Source: Rhodocyclales bacterium
GTDB taxonomy: Bacteria > Pseudomonadota > Gammaproteobacteria > Burkholderiales > Rhodocyclaceae
Length of the DNA stretch: 64,000 nucleotides
Assembly (NCBI GenBank): GCA_026399435.1
Contig: JAPLQX010000057.1
Location: 1 to 64,000 of the forward strand
Direction of reading: 5' to 3'
The notes beneath the pieces were generated by a model that did not search any database, had not been told where the DNA came from, and saw nothing but the letters and a program-made list of their open reading frames with translations. Made by a program: the position numbers and the translations under genes. Shown here piece by piece: positions 55,696 through 64,000 of this stretch (position 1 is its first letter; each line of letters begins with the position of its first letter).

Positions 55696-56372
55696 GCCAG
55701 CAACCCTGCACCGTCCGCCTGACCGGCTTGCGCAAGAGCTACCGGGTCGGCGAGGCCAGCGTCGAGGCATTGAAGGGCGTCAGCCTGGATGTGCGCAGCG
55801 GCGAAATGGTCGCCCTCACCGGTCCTTCAGGCAGCGGCAAGAGCACCTTGCTCAATCTGTGCGGGCTGATCGACACCCAGGATGCGGGCAGCCGGGAACT
55901 CGGCGGCATCGTGATCGACGGTCTCGATGAACTCGGCCTGACGCGCCTGCGTCGGGAGAAGGTCGGCTTCATCTTCCAGGGCTTCAACCTGGTGCCGGTG
56001 ATGACCGTGTTCGACAACGTCGAGTACCCGCTGATGCTGCTCGGAGTGCCAGCGGGCGAGCGCAAGGAGCGAACCATGACGGCGCTGCAGCGGGTGGGAC
56101 TGGAAACCCTGGCTCAGCGCCTGCCCGACGCGCTCTCCGGCGGCCAGCGCCAGCGCGTGGCGATCGCACGTGCCCTGGTCAAGTCGCCGGCGCTGGTGAT
56201 TGCCGACGAGCCGACAGCCAACCTCGATTCGACCACGGCGCGGCAGATCGTCGATCTGCTGCATGAACTGGCGCACGAGCGCAATGCCTCGGTGGTAGTG
56301 GCGACCCACGACGAGCGCATGAGTTCGCATTGCGACCGCGTGCTGCACCTGATAGATGGAGAACTGCAATGA
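55692..56372 (+). CDS. ABC transporter ATP-binding protein (MacB/LolD family)
   Basis: The 226-residue ATPase has Walker A GPSGSGKSTLLNLCG, Q-loop FIFQGFNLVP, signature LSGGQRQRVAIARAL, Walker B LVIADEPTANLDS and the H-loop VVATHDERM. These are hallmarks of the MacB/LolD type VII mechanotransmission ABC group, which moves substrates between membrane leaflets or to the outer membrane. It overlaps the permease gene by four bases. Confidence 0.92.
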   Translation: MSQQPCTVRLTGLRKSYRVGEASVEALKGVSLDVRSGEMVALTGPSGSGKSTLLNLCGLIDTQDAGSRELGGIVIDGLDELGLTRLRREKVGFIFQGFNLVPVMTVFDNVEYPLMLLGVPAGERKERTMTALQRVGLETLAQRLPDALSGGQRQRVAIARALVKSPALVIADEPTANLDSTTARQIVDLLHELAHERNASVVVATHDERMSSHCDRVLHLIDGELQ

Positions 56373-57580
56373 AGTGGCTGATGTTTGCCTGGAAAAACGT
56401 CATGCGCAACCGCCGGCGTTCGCTGACGGCGATGCTGATCACGGCGCTGGGAACGGCGGCGGTGCTGGCCAGCGGCGGCTTCGCGCTATTCACCTACGAG
56501 TCGCTGGAGGAAATGACGGCGCGCGACACGGGGCATGTGGTGGTCGCCCACGCCCGCGGTTTCGACGGCGACGAGGACGTGCCGCTGCAGCACGGCCTGG
56601 CGGATTCGGCAGCGTTGGCCGCGAAATTTGCCGCCTTGCCCGGTGTGCGTGCCGTGGCGCCGCGCGCGCAGTTTTCCGGCCTGATTTCCAACGGCGACAA
56701 GTCGGCGGTGTTCGTTGGCAGCGGCGTGGTGCCGGAGATCGACTTTCGCCTGCGCGGCCCGCAGATGAACTTCATCGCCGGACAGCCGCCCGTCAGCAAC
56801 GCGCCGCAGCCGGAAGTCGTCATCGGCAATGAGCTGGCGCGCTTGATGAAGGCGAAAGTCGGCAGCTCGCTGACCTTGCTGGCCACCACCACCGAAGGAA
56901 ATCTGAACGCGGTGGATGTCATCGTCAGCGGTATCGCCAGCGTCGGCGTGCCGGATGTAGATAAACGCTTGGTGCTGGCCGATCTGGCCTCGGTGCAAAA
57001 GCTCCTGCTGAGCGACAAGGTCGGGACCTTGTCCGTCTACCTCAAGGAGACGGCCGACACCGAAGCCATCGCTGCCCGAGTCAGGGAAATGCAGCCCGAT
57101 CTGGCAGTGAAAACCTGGCGCGACCTGGCGGTGTTCTATCAGGCCGTGCGCGCGCTCTACAACCGCATCTTCGGCATCCTCGGGGTGATCATGATCGCCA
57201 TCGTGCTGTTCGCCATGAGCAACACGCTGGGCATGGCCGTGGTCGAACGGACGCGGGAGATCGGCACGCTGCGCGCCATCGGCACCCTGCCTTCCGAGAT
57301 CGTGCGCAACTTCGTGCTTGAAGGCATGGTGATTGGTGGCGCTGGCTCAGCGGTCGGGATGCTGCTGGCGATTGCGGCGACCGTGTTCCTGCTGTTTGCG
57401 GGAATCGAGATGCCGCCGCCGCCGGGACGTTCCGCCGGCTATCCGCTGTTGCTGAGTTTTTCGCCGCTGCTCTATGGGGCCGTCACGCTGGTGGTGATTG
57501 TGCTCGCCGCTGGCGCCGCCTGGCTGGTCAGCAGTCGCGCCGCCAACAAACCCGTTACGGAGGCTCTTGCTCATGTTTAG
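56369..57580 (+). CDS. FtsX/MacB-type ABC transporter permease
   Basis: The 403-residue protein begins MKWLMFAWKNVMRNRRRSL, followed by a membrane segment, a large periplasmic MacB-core domain (about 45-270) and three C-terminal segments with the FtsX motif (FAMSNTLGMAVVERTREIGTLRAIG). It forms the membrane part with the preceding ATPase. Proteins of this type extract lipoproteins or export peptides; here the downstream LolA-like protein suggests lipid or lipoprotein transfer. Confidence 0.9.
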   Translation: MKWLMFAWKNVMRNRRRSLTAMLITALGTAAVLASGGFALFTYESLEEMTARDTGHVVVAHARGFDGDEDVPLQHGLADSAALAAKFAALPGVRAVAPRAQFSGLISNGDKSAVFVGSGVVPEIDFRLRGPQMNFIAGQPPVSNAPQPEVVIGNELARLMKAKVGSSLTLLATTTEGNLNAVDVIVSGIASVGVPDVDKRLVLADLASVQKLLLSDKVGTLSVYLKETADTEAIAARVREMQPDLAVKTWRDLAVFYQAVRALYNRIFGILGVIMIAIVLFAMSNTLGMAVVERTREIGTLRAIGTLPSEIVRNFVLEGMVIGGAGSAVGMLLAIAATVFLLFAGIEMPPPPGRSAGYPLLLSFSPLLYGAVTLVVIVLAAGAAWLVSSRAANKPVTEALAHV

Positions 57581-58313
57581 GCGAATTGCATTCATGTTGC
57601 TGGCGTCGGCCAGTCTTGCTGTCGTGGCAGCAGAGGACGGCAAGGTGAAGTCCCTGCTCAAGCAAGCCGATGTCTATCGACTGGCCATGGAGTCGGGCCG
57701 CGTCGAAACCGAGGTGCGCACCTTCAAGGCCGGCGTGCCGGACAAGACGCGGCTGTACGCTGTCTATCTCAAGCCCGGCCACCGCTCGCTGGTGCTGTTC
57801 CGCACGGCGAGCGAGCGCGGGCAGAAGATGCTGATGCTGGGCGACGACTACTGGCTGATGATGCCCTCCAGCCAGCGGCCCCTGCGCATCACCGCCATGC
57901 AGAAGCTGCTCGGCGAGGCCTCGACGGGCGACGTGGCGACCATGACCTGGGGCGAGGATTACGACGGCCAGCAGGTGGGCGAGGAGACCGTCGATGGCGT
58001 GCCCTGTCTCAAGCTCGACCTGCTCGGCCAGCGCAAGGGCGTCAGCTATCCGCGCATCGTGCTGTATCTGGCGAAGAAGGACCATCATCCGGTGCAGGCG
58101 GAGCTGTATGTCGCCTCGGACAAGCTGGCCAAGCTGGCCCGCTTCAAGCTGGGCGAGGTCGACGGGCGCAAGCAGGTGACGGTGATGACCCTGATCGACC
58201 ATCTTCAGAAGGAGCGTTCGACCGAGGTGCACTATCTATCGAGGACGGACAAGACGCTGTCCGACGACTACTTCAATCCGGCCTTCCTGGTGCGCGCGGA
58301 TCTGACGCAATGA
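57573..58313 (+). CDS. LolA-like outer-membrane lipoprotein-sorting protein
   Basis: The ATG at 57573 follows ACGGAGG and overlaps the permease by eight bases. The 246-residue protein has a signal peptide (MFRRIAFMLLASASLAVVAA) and a LolA/LppX-like fold with alternating strands (LYAVYLKPGHRSLVLFRTAS, MLGDDYWLMMPSSQRPLRI). COG2834-like members bind lipids or lipoproteins in the periplasm. It may carry the transporter's cargo to the outer membrane. It overlaps the next gene by four bases. Confidence 0.8.
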   Translation: MFRRIAFMLLASASLAVVAAEDGKVKSLLKQADVYRLAMESGRVETEVRTFKAGVPDKTRLYAVYLKPGHRSLVLFRTASERGQKMLMLGDDYWLMMPSSQRPLRITAMQKLLGEASTGDVATMTWGEDYDGQQVGEETVDGVPCLKLDLLGQRKGVSYPRIVLYLAKKDHHPVQAELYVASDKLAKLARFKLGEVDGRKQVTVMTLIDHLQKERSTEVHYLSRTDKTLSDDYFNPAFLVRADLTQ

Positions 58314-59581
58314 AATTGCCACGCCCCAGCTCGCCGTATTGCCAGCGCCGACTTCTGTATTGTTTGGCAGCACTGGCGCTACCGGCAAGTGCCGCGGATG
58401 ATGCGGCGGACTTCGGCTGGACCACGCGCCTTGTCGGCGAAGGCCACGAACTGCGGCGCGGCAGCCCGTTTGCGGCGGGTCTGGAGTTGACGAATTTCGG
58501 CCGTGACCGCTACCGCGTCGAACAGGAATTGCGCGGACGCGCCGGCCCCGTGTCGCTGTTGCTCACCGCGACCGAATCCGGGCAGGAGGGTGCCAAGCCG
58601 GCCGGGAGGTTTGTTGCCAACGAAGCCTTTGCCGATTTCAGCGCGGGCGGAGAGCGCTTTACGGCCGGCAAGAAAGTCCTGTCCGGCGACGTCGGCTATG
58701 CCTTCCGGCCCATCGATGTACTGCAGCGTGAAAACCGCATGCAGATGATGCCGCCGCAACTCGAAGGCATCCCGATGCTGAGCTGGGACAACTTTTCTCC
58801 TGACGGCGCCTGGTCGGTCGTGATCGCCAATCCAGGTCACCAGAGGCGCGGCGAAGCGCGCGAGGATGGTTCCGTGGCCCTGAAGCTATATCGCCGTGTC
58901 GCCGCCGCCGACTTTCACGGCGTACTGCGCAACTCGAAGCGCTACGGTCTTGAAGCGGGGGCCGCCGCATCCGTGGTGCCCAGCGACGCGCTGGAACTGC
59001 ACGCTTCGCTCCTGGTTCAGCGGCGAGGCGAACGGCGGGTGCCGCTGGCGGACAATGCTTCGCTCAGGGATTTGCTGACTGCGGACAGCGCTCTCGCCAC
59101 CGAGACCATAGCCTCGCCGCGCAAGGTACTGCTGGGCGGCACCTGGACCACTGAAGGCGGCTTCTCGGTGCTGGGCGAATTCTGGTGGGACGGCACTGCG
59201 CCGGCAGCTACGGATTGGCAGCGATTGAAACGGCAGGCCGCGCAACGGGCGGCGTTGCTCGGCTTGTCCAGCGTTCCTGCCGCGGCAGTGGCAGGTGCGA
59301 CGGCGGCGTCGACGCGCATGTTCGATCAGGGCAATCTCGCGCAGCACGGCATGCTGACGCGTCTGGCGTGGAGCGATCCCGGCGGTCGCTGGTCGGCTTC
59401 GGCCGACCTGCTCAAGTCGATGGGAGACGGCGGCTGGACCTTGACGACCGCGGTCGGCTGGCAAGGCGAGAAGCTGAGAGTCGATGCGGGCCTGCGCCGC
59501 TATGGCGGGCCAGCCGACTCGGCCTATCGTCTGCTGCCCGAACGTGCGGCGGCCTTTGTCGGACTCAGCCTTGCTTATTAG
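58310..59581 (+). CDS. Probable outer-membrane beta-barrel protein of the ABC-transporter operon
   Basis: The 423-residue protein has a signal peptide (RLLYCLAALALPASAAD) and repeated amphipathic strands ending in aromatic or aliphatic residues, closing in AAFVGLSLAY, an outer-membrane-type C-terminus. I do not recognise the family. It is the last gene of the five-gene overlapping operon and may form the outer-membrane end of the pathway. Its 3' end overlaps nudB convergently by 17 bases. A dispersed-motif copy is at 58342. Confidence 0.65.
   Translation: MKLPRPSSPYCQRRLLYCLAALALPASAADDAADFGWTTRLVGEGHELRRGSPFAAGLELTNFGRDRYRVEQELRGRAGPVSLLLTATESGQEGAKPAGRFVANEAFADFSAGGERFTAGKKVLSGDVGYAFRPIDVLQRENRMQMMPPQLEGIPMLSWDNFSPDGAWSVVIANPGHQRRGEAREDGSVALKLYRRVAAADFHGVLRNSKRYGLEAGAAASVVPSDALELHASLLVQRRGERRVPLADNASLRDLLTADSALATETIASPRKVLLGGTWTTEGGFSVLGEFWWDGTAPAATDWQRLKRQAAQRAALLGLSSVPAAAVAGATAASTRMFDQGNLAQHGMLTRLAWSDPGGRWSASADLLKSMGDGGWTLTTAVGWQGEKLRVDAGLRRYGGPADSAYRLLPERAAAFVGLSLAY
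58342..58353 (+). repeat. Copy of dispersed motif CCAGCGCCGACT
   Basis: Inside the signal-peptide coding part of the beta-barrel gene; read as Q-R-R-L in a third reading frame. Continues TCTG. Confidence 0.65.
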
Positions 59582-60017
59582 TTGCTCGCTGCGGCAATTC
59601 GAGGATGGCGTCGCGGTTGGTCCACGAAAAACAGGCCTCGGCGGCTTCCCGCCAGGGCAGCCAGCGCCAGGCGAGATGCTCTTCCGGCGCGATGTTCACC
59701 GGGCCTGATTCAGGCACGCAAAGGCTGAAGACGTGCTCGACATTGTGAGTAATGCCAGGTGCGTAGCGGTAGCGCCACTCGACGAATATCTCGTAACGGT
59801 TGGTGATTTGCCAATCGACGAAGTCAGTCGGAGTGGCGGCGATGCCGGTTTCTTCAAGCACTTCGCGCCGCGCCGTTTCAAGCAGCGGCTCATCGTCTTC
59901 CTGGCTGCCGGTGACCGATTGCCAGAAGCCGGGATGGCGCGCGCGTTCCAGCAGCAGCACGTCCAGTGCCGCGGTGTGGATGACCACCAGCACCGAGACC
60001 GGTTTTTTGTAGCGCAT
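59565..60017 (-). CDS. nudB: Dihydroneopterin triphosphate diphosphatase (Nudix)
   Basis: NudB removes pyrophosphate from dihydroneopterin triphosphate in folate synthesis. The 150-residue protein has the Nudix box GSQEDDEPLLETARREVLEETGI (metal-binding part RREVLEETG) and the family start RYKKPVSVLVVIHT. Location after aspS is usual in proteobacteria; here the RNase/barstar-like pair is inserted between the two. Its ATG overlaps the barstar stop by one base. Confidence 0.93.
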   Translation of the reverse strand: MRYKKPVSVLVVIHTAALDVLLLERARHPGFWQSVTGSQEDDEPLLETARREVLEETGIAATPTDFVDWQITNRYEIFVEWRYRYAPGITHNVEHVFSLCVPESGPVNIAPEEHLAWRWLPWREAAEACFSWTNRDAILELPQRATNKQG

Positions 60018-60472
60018 CAGCCGGGTTGGGGCACCGTCGGCAGCCAGGCGATGCCGTCAGCGTGCATGTCGACCAGGCACCAGAAGGGCACGCCGTCCTC
60101 GCGCCACTCATCTGCGGCCGACTGGAAGGTCTGCATCAGCATGACGAAATCGGCTTCGGCGTGGCCGTGGATGCCATCGCAATGATCGAGCAGCGTCACG
60201 TAGCCTTCGGCCGGGCGCCAGCCCATATCCAGCAGGCAATCGTTCAATGCATCCCAGTTGTGACCGAACCATTCGGGGAAGCCAAGGGCTTTGCCTATCG
60301 CGTCCAGCATTTCGTCCTTGTTGCGCGCCTGCGCCAGATCGACGCGTTGCACCAGGCAGCCGGCCGCTTCGGCGCCGGCAATCAGCGGCTCCAGATCGCC
60401 ATGCGGCAAATGATGGACTCCTGCCCTTCCGGCATCGGCAAACAGGGCGTGGTAGTGGTCAACGGCGCTCAT
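60017..60472 (-). CDS. Barstar-like RNase inhibitor
   Basis: The 151-residue protein has a barstar core at about residues 40-130, with KDEMLDAIGKALGFPEWFGHNWDALNDCL containing the WDAL-x-D contact helix (core FGHNWDALNDCLLD). It ends in about 20 additional residues. Barstar binds and blocks barnase-type RNases in the cytoplasm. It overlaps the end of the RNase gene by 14 bases, which would keep inhibitor synthesis tied to that of the RNase. Confidence 0.87.
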   Translation of the reverse strand: MSAVDHYHALFADAGRAGVHHLPHGDLEPLIAGAEAAGCLVQRVDLAQARNKDEMLDAIGKALGFPEWFGHNWDALNDCLLDMGWRPAEGYVTLLDHCDGIHGHAEADFVMLMQTFQSAADEWREDGVPFWCLVDMHADGIAWLPTVPQPG

Positions 60473-60833
60473 GGCTTGGGTCCTGGCGCTTGATTCGACG
60501 GAAACTGCGGTAGTGGTCGTCAGTGTAGTAGAACACTGCGGGTGGCTGCTCGCCCGTGATGATCCGCCGGGCCCCTCGATCTCGACTGCCGGGCGTCGGC
60601 ACCGTGTATTCGCGATAGTAGCCGCGGGGCTGTTGCGGCAGGCGCCGTTCGAGGTTCTTGAAGACGACGCCATCGCGGTGGTAGGGAAACGGCCCGCCGG
60701 CATCGATCAGCTTGAGGGTTTGGCGCGCCTCTGCCGGCAACTGTTCCGTCGCAACCGTACCGGGAGAATTGTCCCGCGCCAGCGCGGCGCCAAACAGCGC
60801 GACCCCGAGCAGCGCGCAGAGCAGTCGCCGCAT
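60459..60833 (-). CDS. Secreted barnase/RNase Sa-type guanyl-specific ribonuclease
   Basis: The 124-residue protein has a signal peptide (MRRLLCALLGVALFGAALA) and an N1/T1-family RNase domain. Catalytic residues fit RNase Sa spacing: Glu75 in YREYTV, Arg86 and Arg90 in SRDRGARRIITG, His107 in YTDDHYRSF. The FKNLERRLPQ segment is the usual substrate-binding part. It is exported, and any cytosolic leakage would be countered by the adjacent barstar. It starts two bases after the aspS stop, so it is probably expressed with aspS. Confidence 0.88.
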   Translation of the reverse strand: MRRLLCALLGVALFGAALARDNSPGTVATEQLPAEARQTLKLIDAGGPFPYHRDGVVFKNLERRLPQQPRGYYREYTVPTPGSRDRGARRIITGEQPPAVFYYTDDHYRSFRRIKRQDPSHERR

Positions 60834-60835
60834 GT

Positions 60836-62647
<1,812 letters not shown>

Positions 62648-62683
62648 AGGATTTCCGAACGGTTGTGGTGGCCCCGCGGGGCC

Positions 62684-63304
62684 TTACTGATTCTGGGCGC
62701 GCCCGAGAGGATTCCGCATGGGTGGGGCGACGACGCCCATGGAGACGATGTACTTCAGGGCTTCATCGACGTTCATGTCGAGCTCGATGACATCCTTCCT
62801 TTTGACGAAGAAGAAGAAGCCATTGACCGGGCTCGGTGTGGTCGGGATGAAGACCCCGACATGTTCTTCCGGCAGCATGTCGGCGACATCGCGGGCCGGA
62901 TGCCCGGTCTGAAACGCCACCGACCACGCTTCCGGATGCGGGTAGCGGACCAGCAACACCTTGCGGAACGCGACCCCGCTACCTGAAAAAAGCGTATCGC
63001 TGACCTGTTTGACGCTGTAGTAGATCGACTTCACTACCGGAATGCGGGCGAGCACCCGCTCCCAGAAGCGCACCAGCTTCTGGCCGACGATGTTTGTCGT
63101 GATCACGCCCGTGAGGAATACCACCAACAGAGTCATCAGCGCGCCGATGCCGGGGATATAGAGTCCCAACAGACGCTCCGGCTGAATCGCCTGCGGCAGC
63201 AGCAGCAGGGACTGATCCATGGAACGGACGATCAGCGACAACACCCAAGCGGTGATCGCCAGCGGGATCCAGATCAGGAGTCCCGTAATGAAGTACTTTT
63301 TCAA
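62684..63304 (-). CDS. DUF502 family membrane protein
   Basis: The 206-residue protein has two N-terminal membrane segments (ITGLLIWIPLAITAWVLSLI and GIGALMTLLVVFLTGVI) and a soluble C-terminal domain with FRKVLLVRYPHPEAWSVAFQTG and VFIPTTPSPVNGFFFFVKRKDV, both typical of DUF502. Its function is unknown. The aspS-DUF502-fmdB linkage is widespread in betaproteobacteria. Confidence 0.93.
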   Translation of the reverse strand: MKKYFITGLLIWIPLAITAWVLSLIVRSMDQSLLLLPQAIQPERLLGLYIPGIGALMTLLVVFLTGVITTNIVGQKLVRFWERVLARIPVVKSIYYSVKQVSDTLFSGSGVAFRKVLLVRYPHPEAWSVAFQTGHPARDVADMLPEEHVGVFIPTTPSPVNGFFFFVKRKDVIELDMNVDEALKYIVSMGVVAPPMRNPLGRAQNQ

Positions 63305-63315
63305 GGCGGACGCGA

Positions 63316-63582
63316 TCAGCTGTTTGCGGCGCAGCTACCCGTTCCACCCTGACACGGCGGCGGGTTGTCGCTCTTGGCGGCGGCGGGCTTGGCGCCGCCG
63401 CCGCCCTTGAAGTCGGTGGCGTACCAGCCGTTGCCCTTGAGTTGAAAGCCCGGCGCGGTCAGCTGCTTGGCGAAGTGCTCGGTCTTGCATTCGGGACAGG
63501 TGGTCAATAGCGGATCGCTGACTTTCCGCATGACATCTTTCTCAAAGCCGCATTCGGTGCAGCGATAAGCGTAGATTGGCAT
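63316..63582 (-). CDS. FmdB family zinc-ribbon protein
   Basis: The ATG at 63582 with GGAGA upstream gives MPIYAYRCTECGFEKDVMRK. The 88-residue protein has a zinc ribbon with CTEC and CPEC, the FmdB hallmark, then a low-complexity tail rich in Gly, Ala and Pro that carries two more Cys. FmdB proteins are suspected transcription regulators. It lies 11 bases upstream of DUF502. Confidence 0.93.
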   Translation of the reverse strand: MPIYAYRCTECGFEKDVMRKVSDPLLTTCPECKTEHFAKQLTAPGFQLKGNGWYATDFKGGGGAKPAAAKSDNPPPCQGGTGSCAANS

Positions 63583-63700
63583 GAGATTCTCCGGCATTCT
63601 GGTAAAGAAAGAGATTATAGCTGAAGGCCTTGGCGCACCCGCCACGGCCAAGCTACCCTCGTCAGCCCCAAATGGGGCCGGATGCCGGAGTTTGCAAGGG
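63583..63700. other. Intergenic region between the prepilin peptidase gene and fmdB
   Basis: The 118 bases contain AGATTATAGCTGAA near 63612, whose minus-strand reading offers a weak TATAAT-like -10 for fmdB. No gene or strong hairpin is seen. Confidence 0.35.
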
Positions 63701-64000
63701 CTACAAGCTGATGCCGAGGTAGGCGCGGGTCAGGGGTTTGCCCCAAAGGAGGGCAATAGCACCCGCTGCAGCAAGGTAGGGACCGAAAGGAATCGGAACG
63801 TTGCGGCCGTGACGGGCAAAAACCATCAGGGCAATGCCGATCACCGCGCCAACCAGGGAAGAAAGCAGGATGGTCAATGGCAGCATCTGCCAGCCAAGCC
63901 AGGCACCGAGCGCCGCCAGCAGCTTGAAATCGCCGTAGCCCATGCCTTCCTTGCCGGTGACCAGCTTGAACGACCAGAATACGGCCCACAGCGACAGATA
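63701..64000 (-). CDS. pilD: Type IV prepilin peptidase, 3' end only (runs off right edge)
   Basis: The visible 99 C-terminal residues include [19 protein letters not shown], the second GxGD aspartate motif of type 4 prepilin peptidases, and three membrane segments ending [11 protein letters not shown]. PilD cleaves and N-methylates prepilins. Its 5' part is beyond the window. With pilT and pilU it shows that the cell has type IV pili or a related secretion system. Confidence 0.9.
   Translation of the reverse strand, partial: YLSLWAVFWSFKLVTGKEGMGYGDFKLLAALGAWLGWQMLPLTILLSSLVGAVIGIALMVFARHGRNVPIPFGPYLAAAGAIALLWGKPLTRAYLGISL

Overview
The window is a gene-dense, GC-rich chromosomal segment of a betaproteobacterium. 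The family is inferred to be near Rhodocyclales/Nitrosomonadales from gene content and order: yqgE-ruvX-pyrR-pyrB-pyrX, yggS-proC-yggT-yggU beside pilT-pilU, hemA-plsB-prfA-prmC, a cytochrome c4 gene with engB-hemB, and aspS-DUF502-fmdB. Many c-type cytochromes point to a versatile respiratory lifestyle. I found no rRNA, tRNA, CRISPR array, phage or transposase gene.

Layout. 1-4.5 kb (minus strand): an envelope cluster with a caspase-like peptidase, a TPR protein, YcfL, a broken LpoB and a CsgG-like protein cut by the window edge. 4.6-10 kb: photolyase, then yqgE-ruvX and the pyrimidine genes pyrR-pyrB-pyrX. 10-16 kb: yggU/yggT/proC/yggS, the type IV pilus motors pilT and pilU, and rlmL. 16.2-17.8 kb: an AT-richer island with one RES-domain (NAD-consuming toxin-like) gene between long inverted repeats. 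17.8-20.9 kb: hemJ, an SDR epimerase, a ferredoxin-type reductase and a GST. 20.9-25.9 kb: a branched-chain amino-acid ABC transporter (livF, livG, broken livM, livH, binding protein). 26-29 kb: cytochrome c, a YyaL-like protein and CheY. 29.1-35.9 kb: a sulfur/respiration operon (octaheme cytochrome of the tetrathionate reductase type, cytochrome b, cytochrome c, three YeeE/YedE-type transporters, a triple rhodanese, a small unknown protein). 36-45 kb: ilvD, an alpha/beta hydrolase, a DUF4143 ATPase, a SEC-C protein, lgt, a small cytochrome, purU, thrH, hemA. 45-55 kb: plsB, prfA, prmC, hemerythrin, cytochrome c4, engB, hemB, slmA, argB. 55-59.6 kb: a tightly overlapping envelope ABC-transporter operon. 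59.5-64 kb: nudB, a barstar/barnase-like pair, aspS, DUF502, fmdB and the 3' end of the prepilin peptidase gene.

The most unusual signals are at DNA level. A 12-base motif, CCAGCGCCGACT (11 of its bases invariant), occurs 12 times, on both strands, in several reading frames and between genes, much like a DNA-uptake-type word. A 131-bp element occurs twice, each time just after a stop codon in the same sense as that gene (pyrB and purU), with flanks that are self-complementary but differ between copies. A hairpin family starts with a conserved GGGATACCGTC and has covarying stems. The pilT stop codon lies in the loop of a perfect 19-bp hairpin, and a multi-hairpin leader precedes hemB. Two genes, lpoB and livM, are frame-disrupted, livM by an exact 19-bp tandem duplication. 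All family assignments rest on reading motifs by eye; no searches were run.
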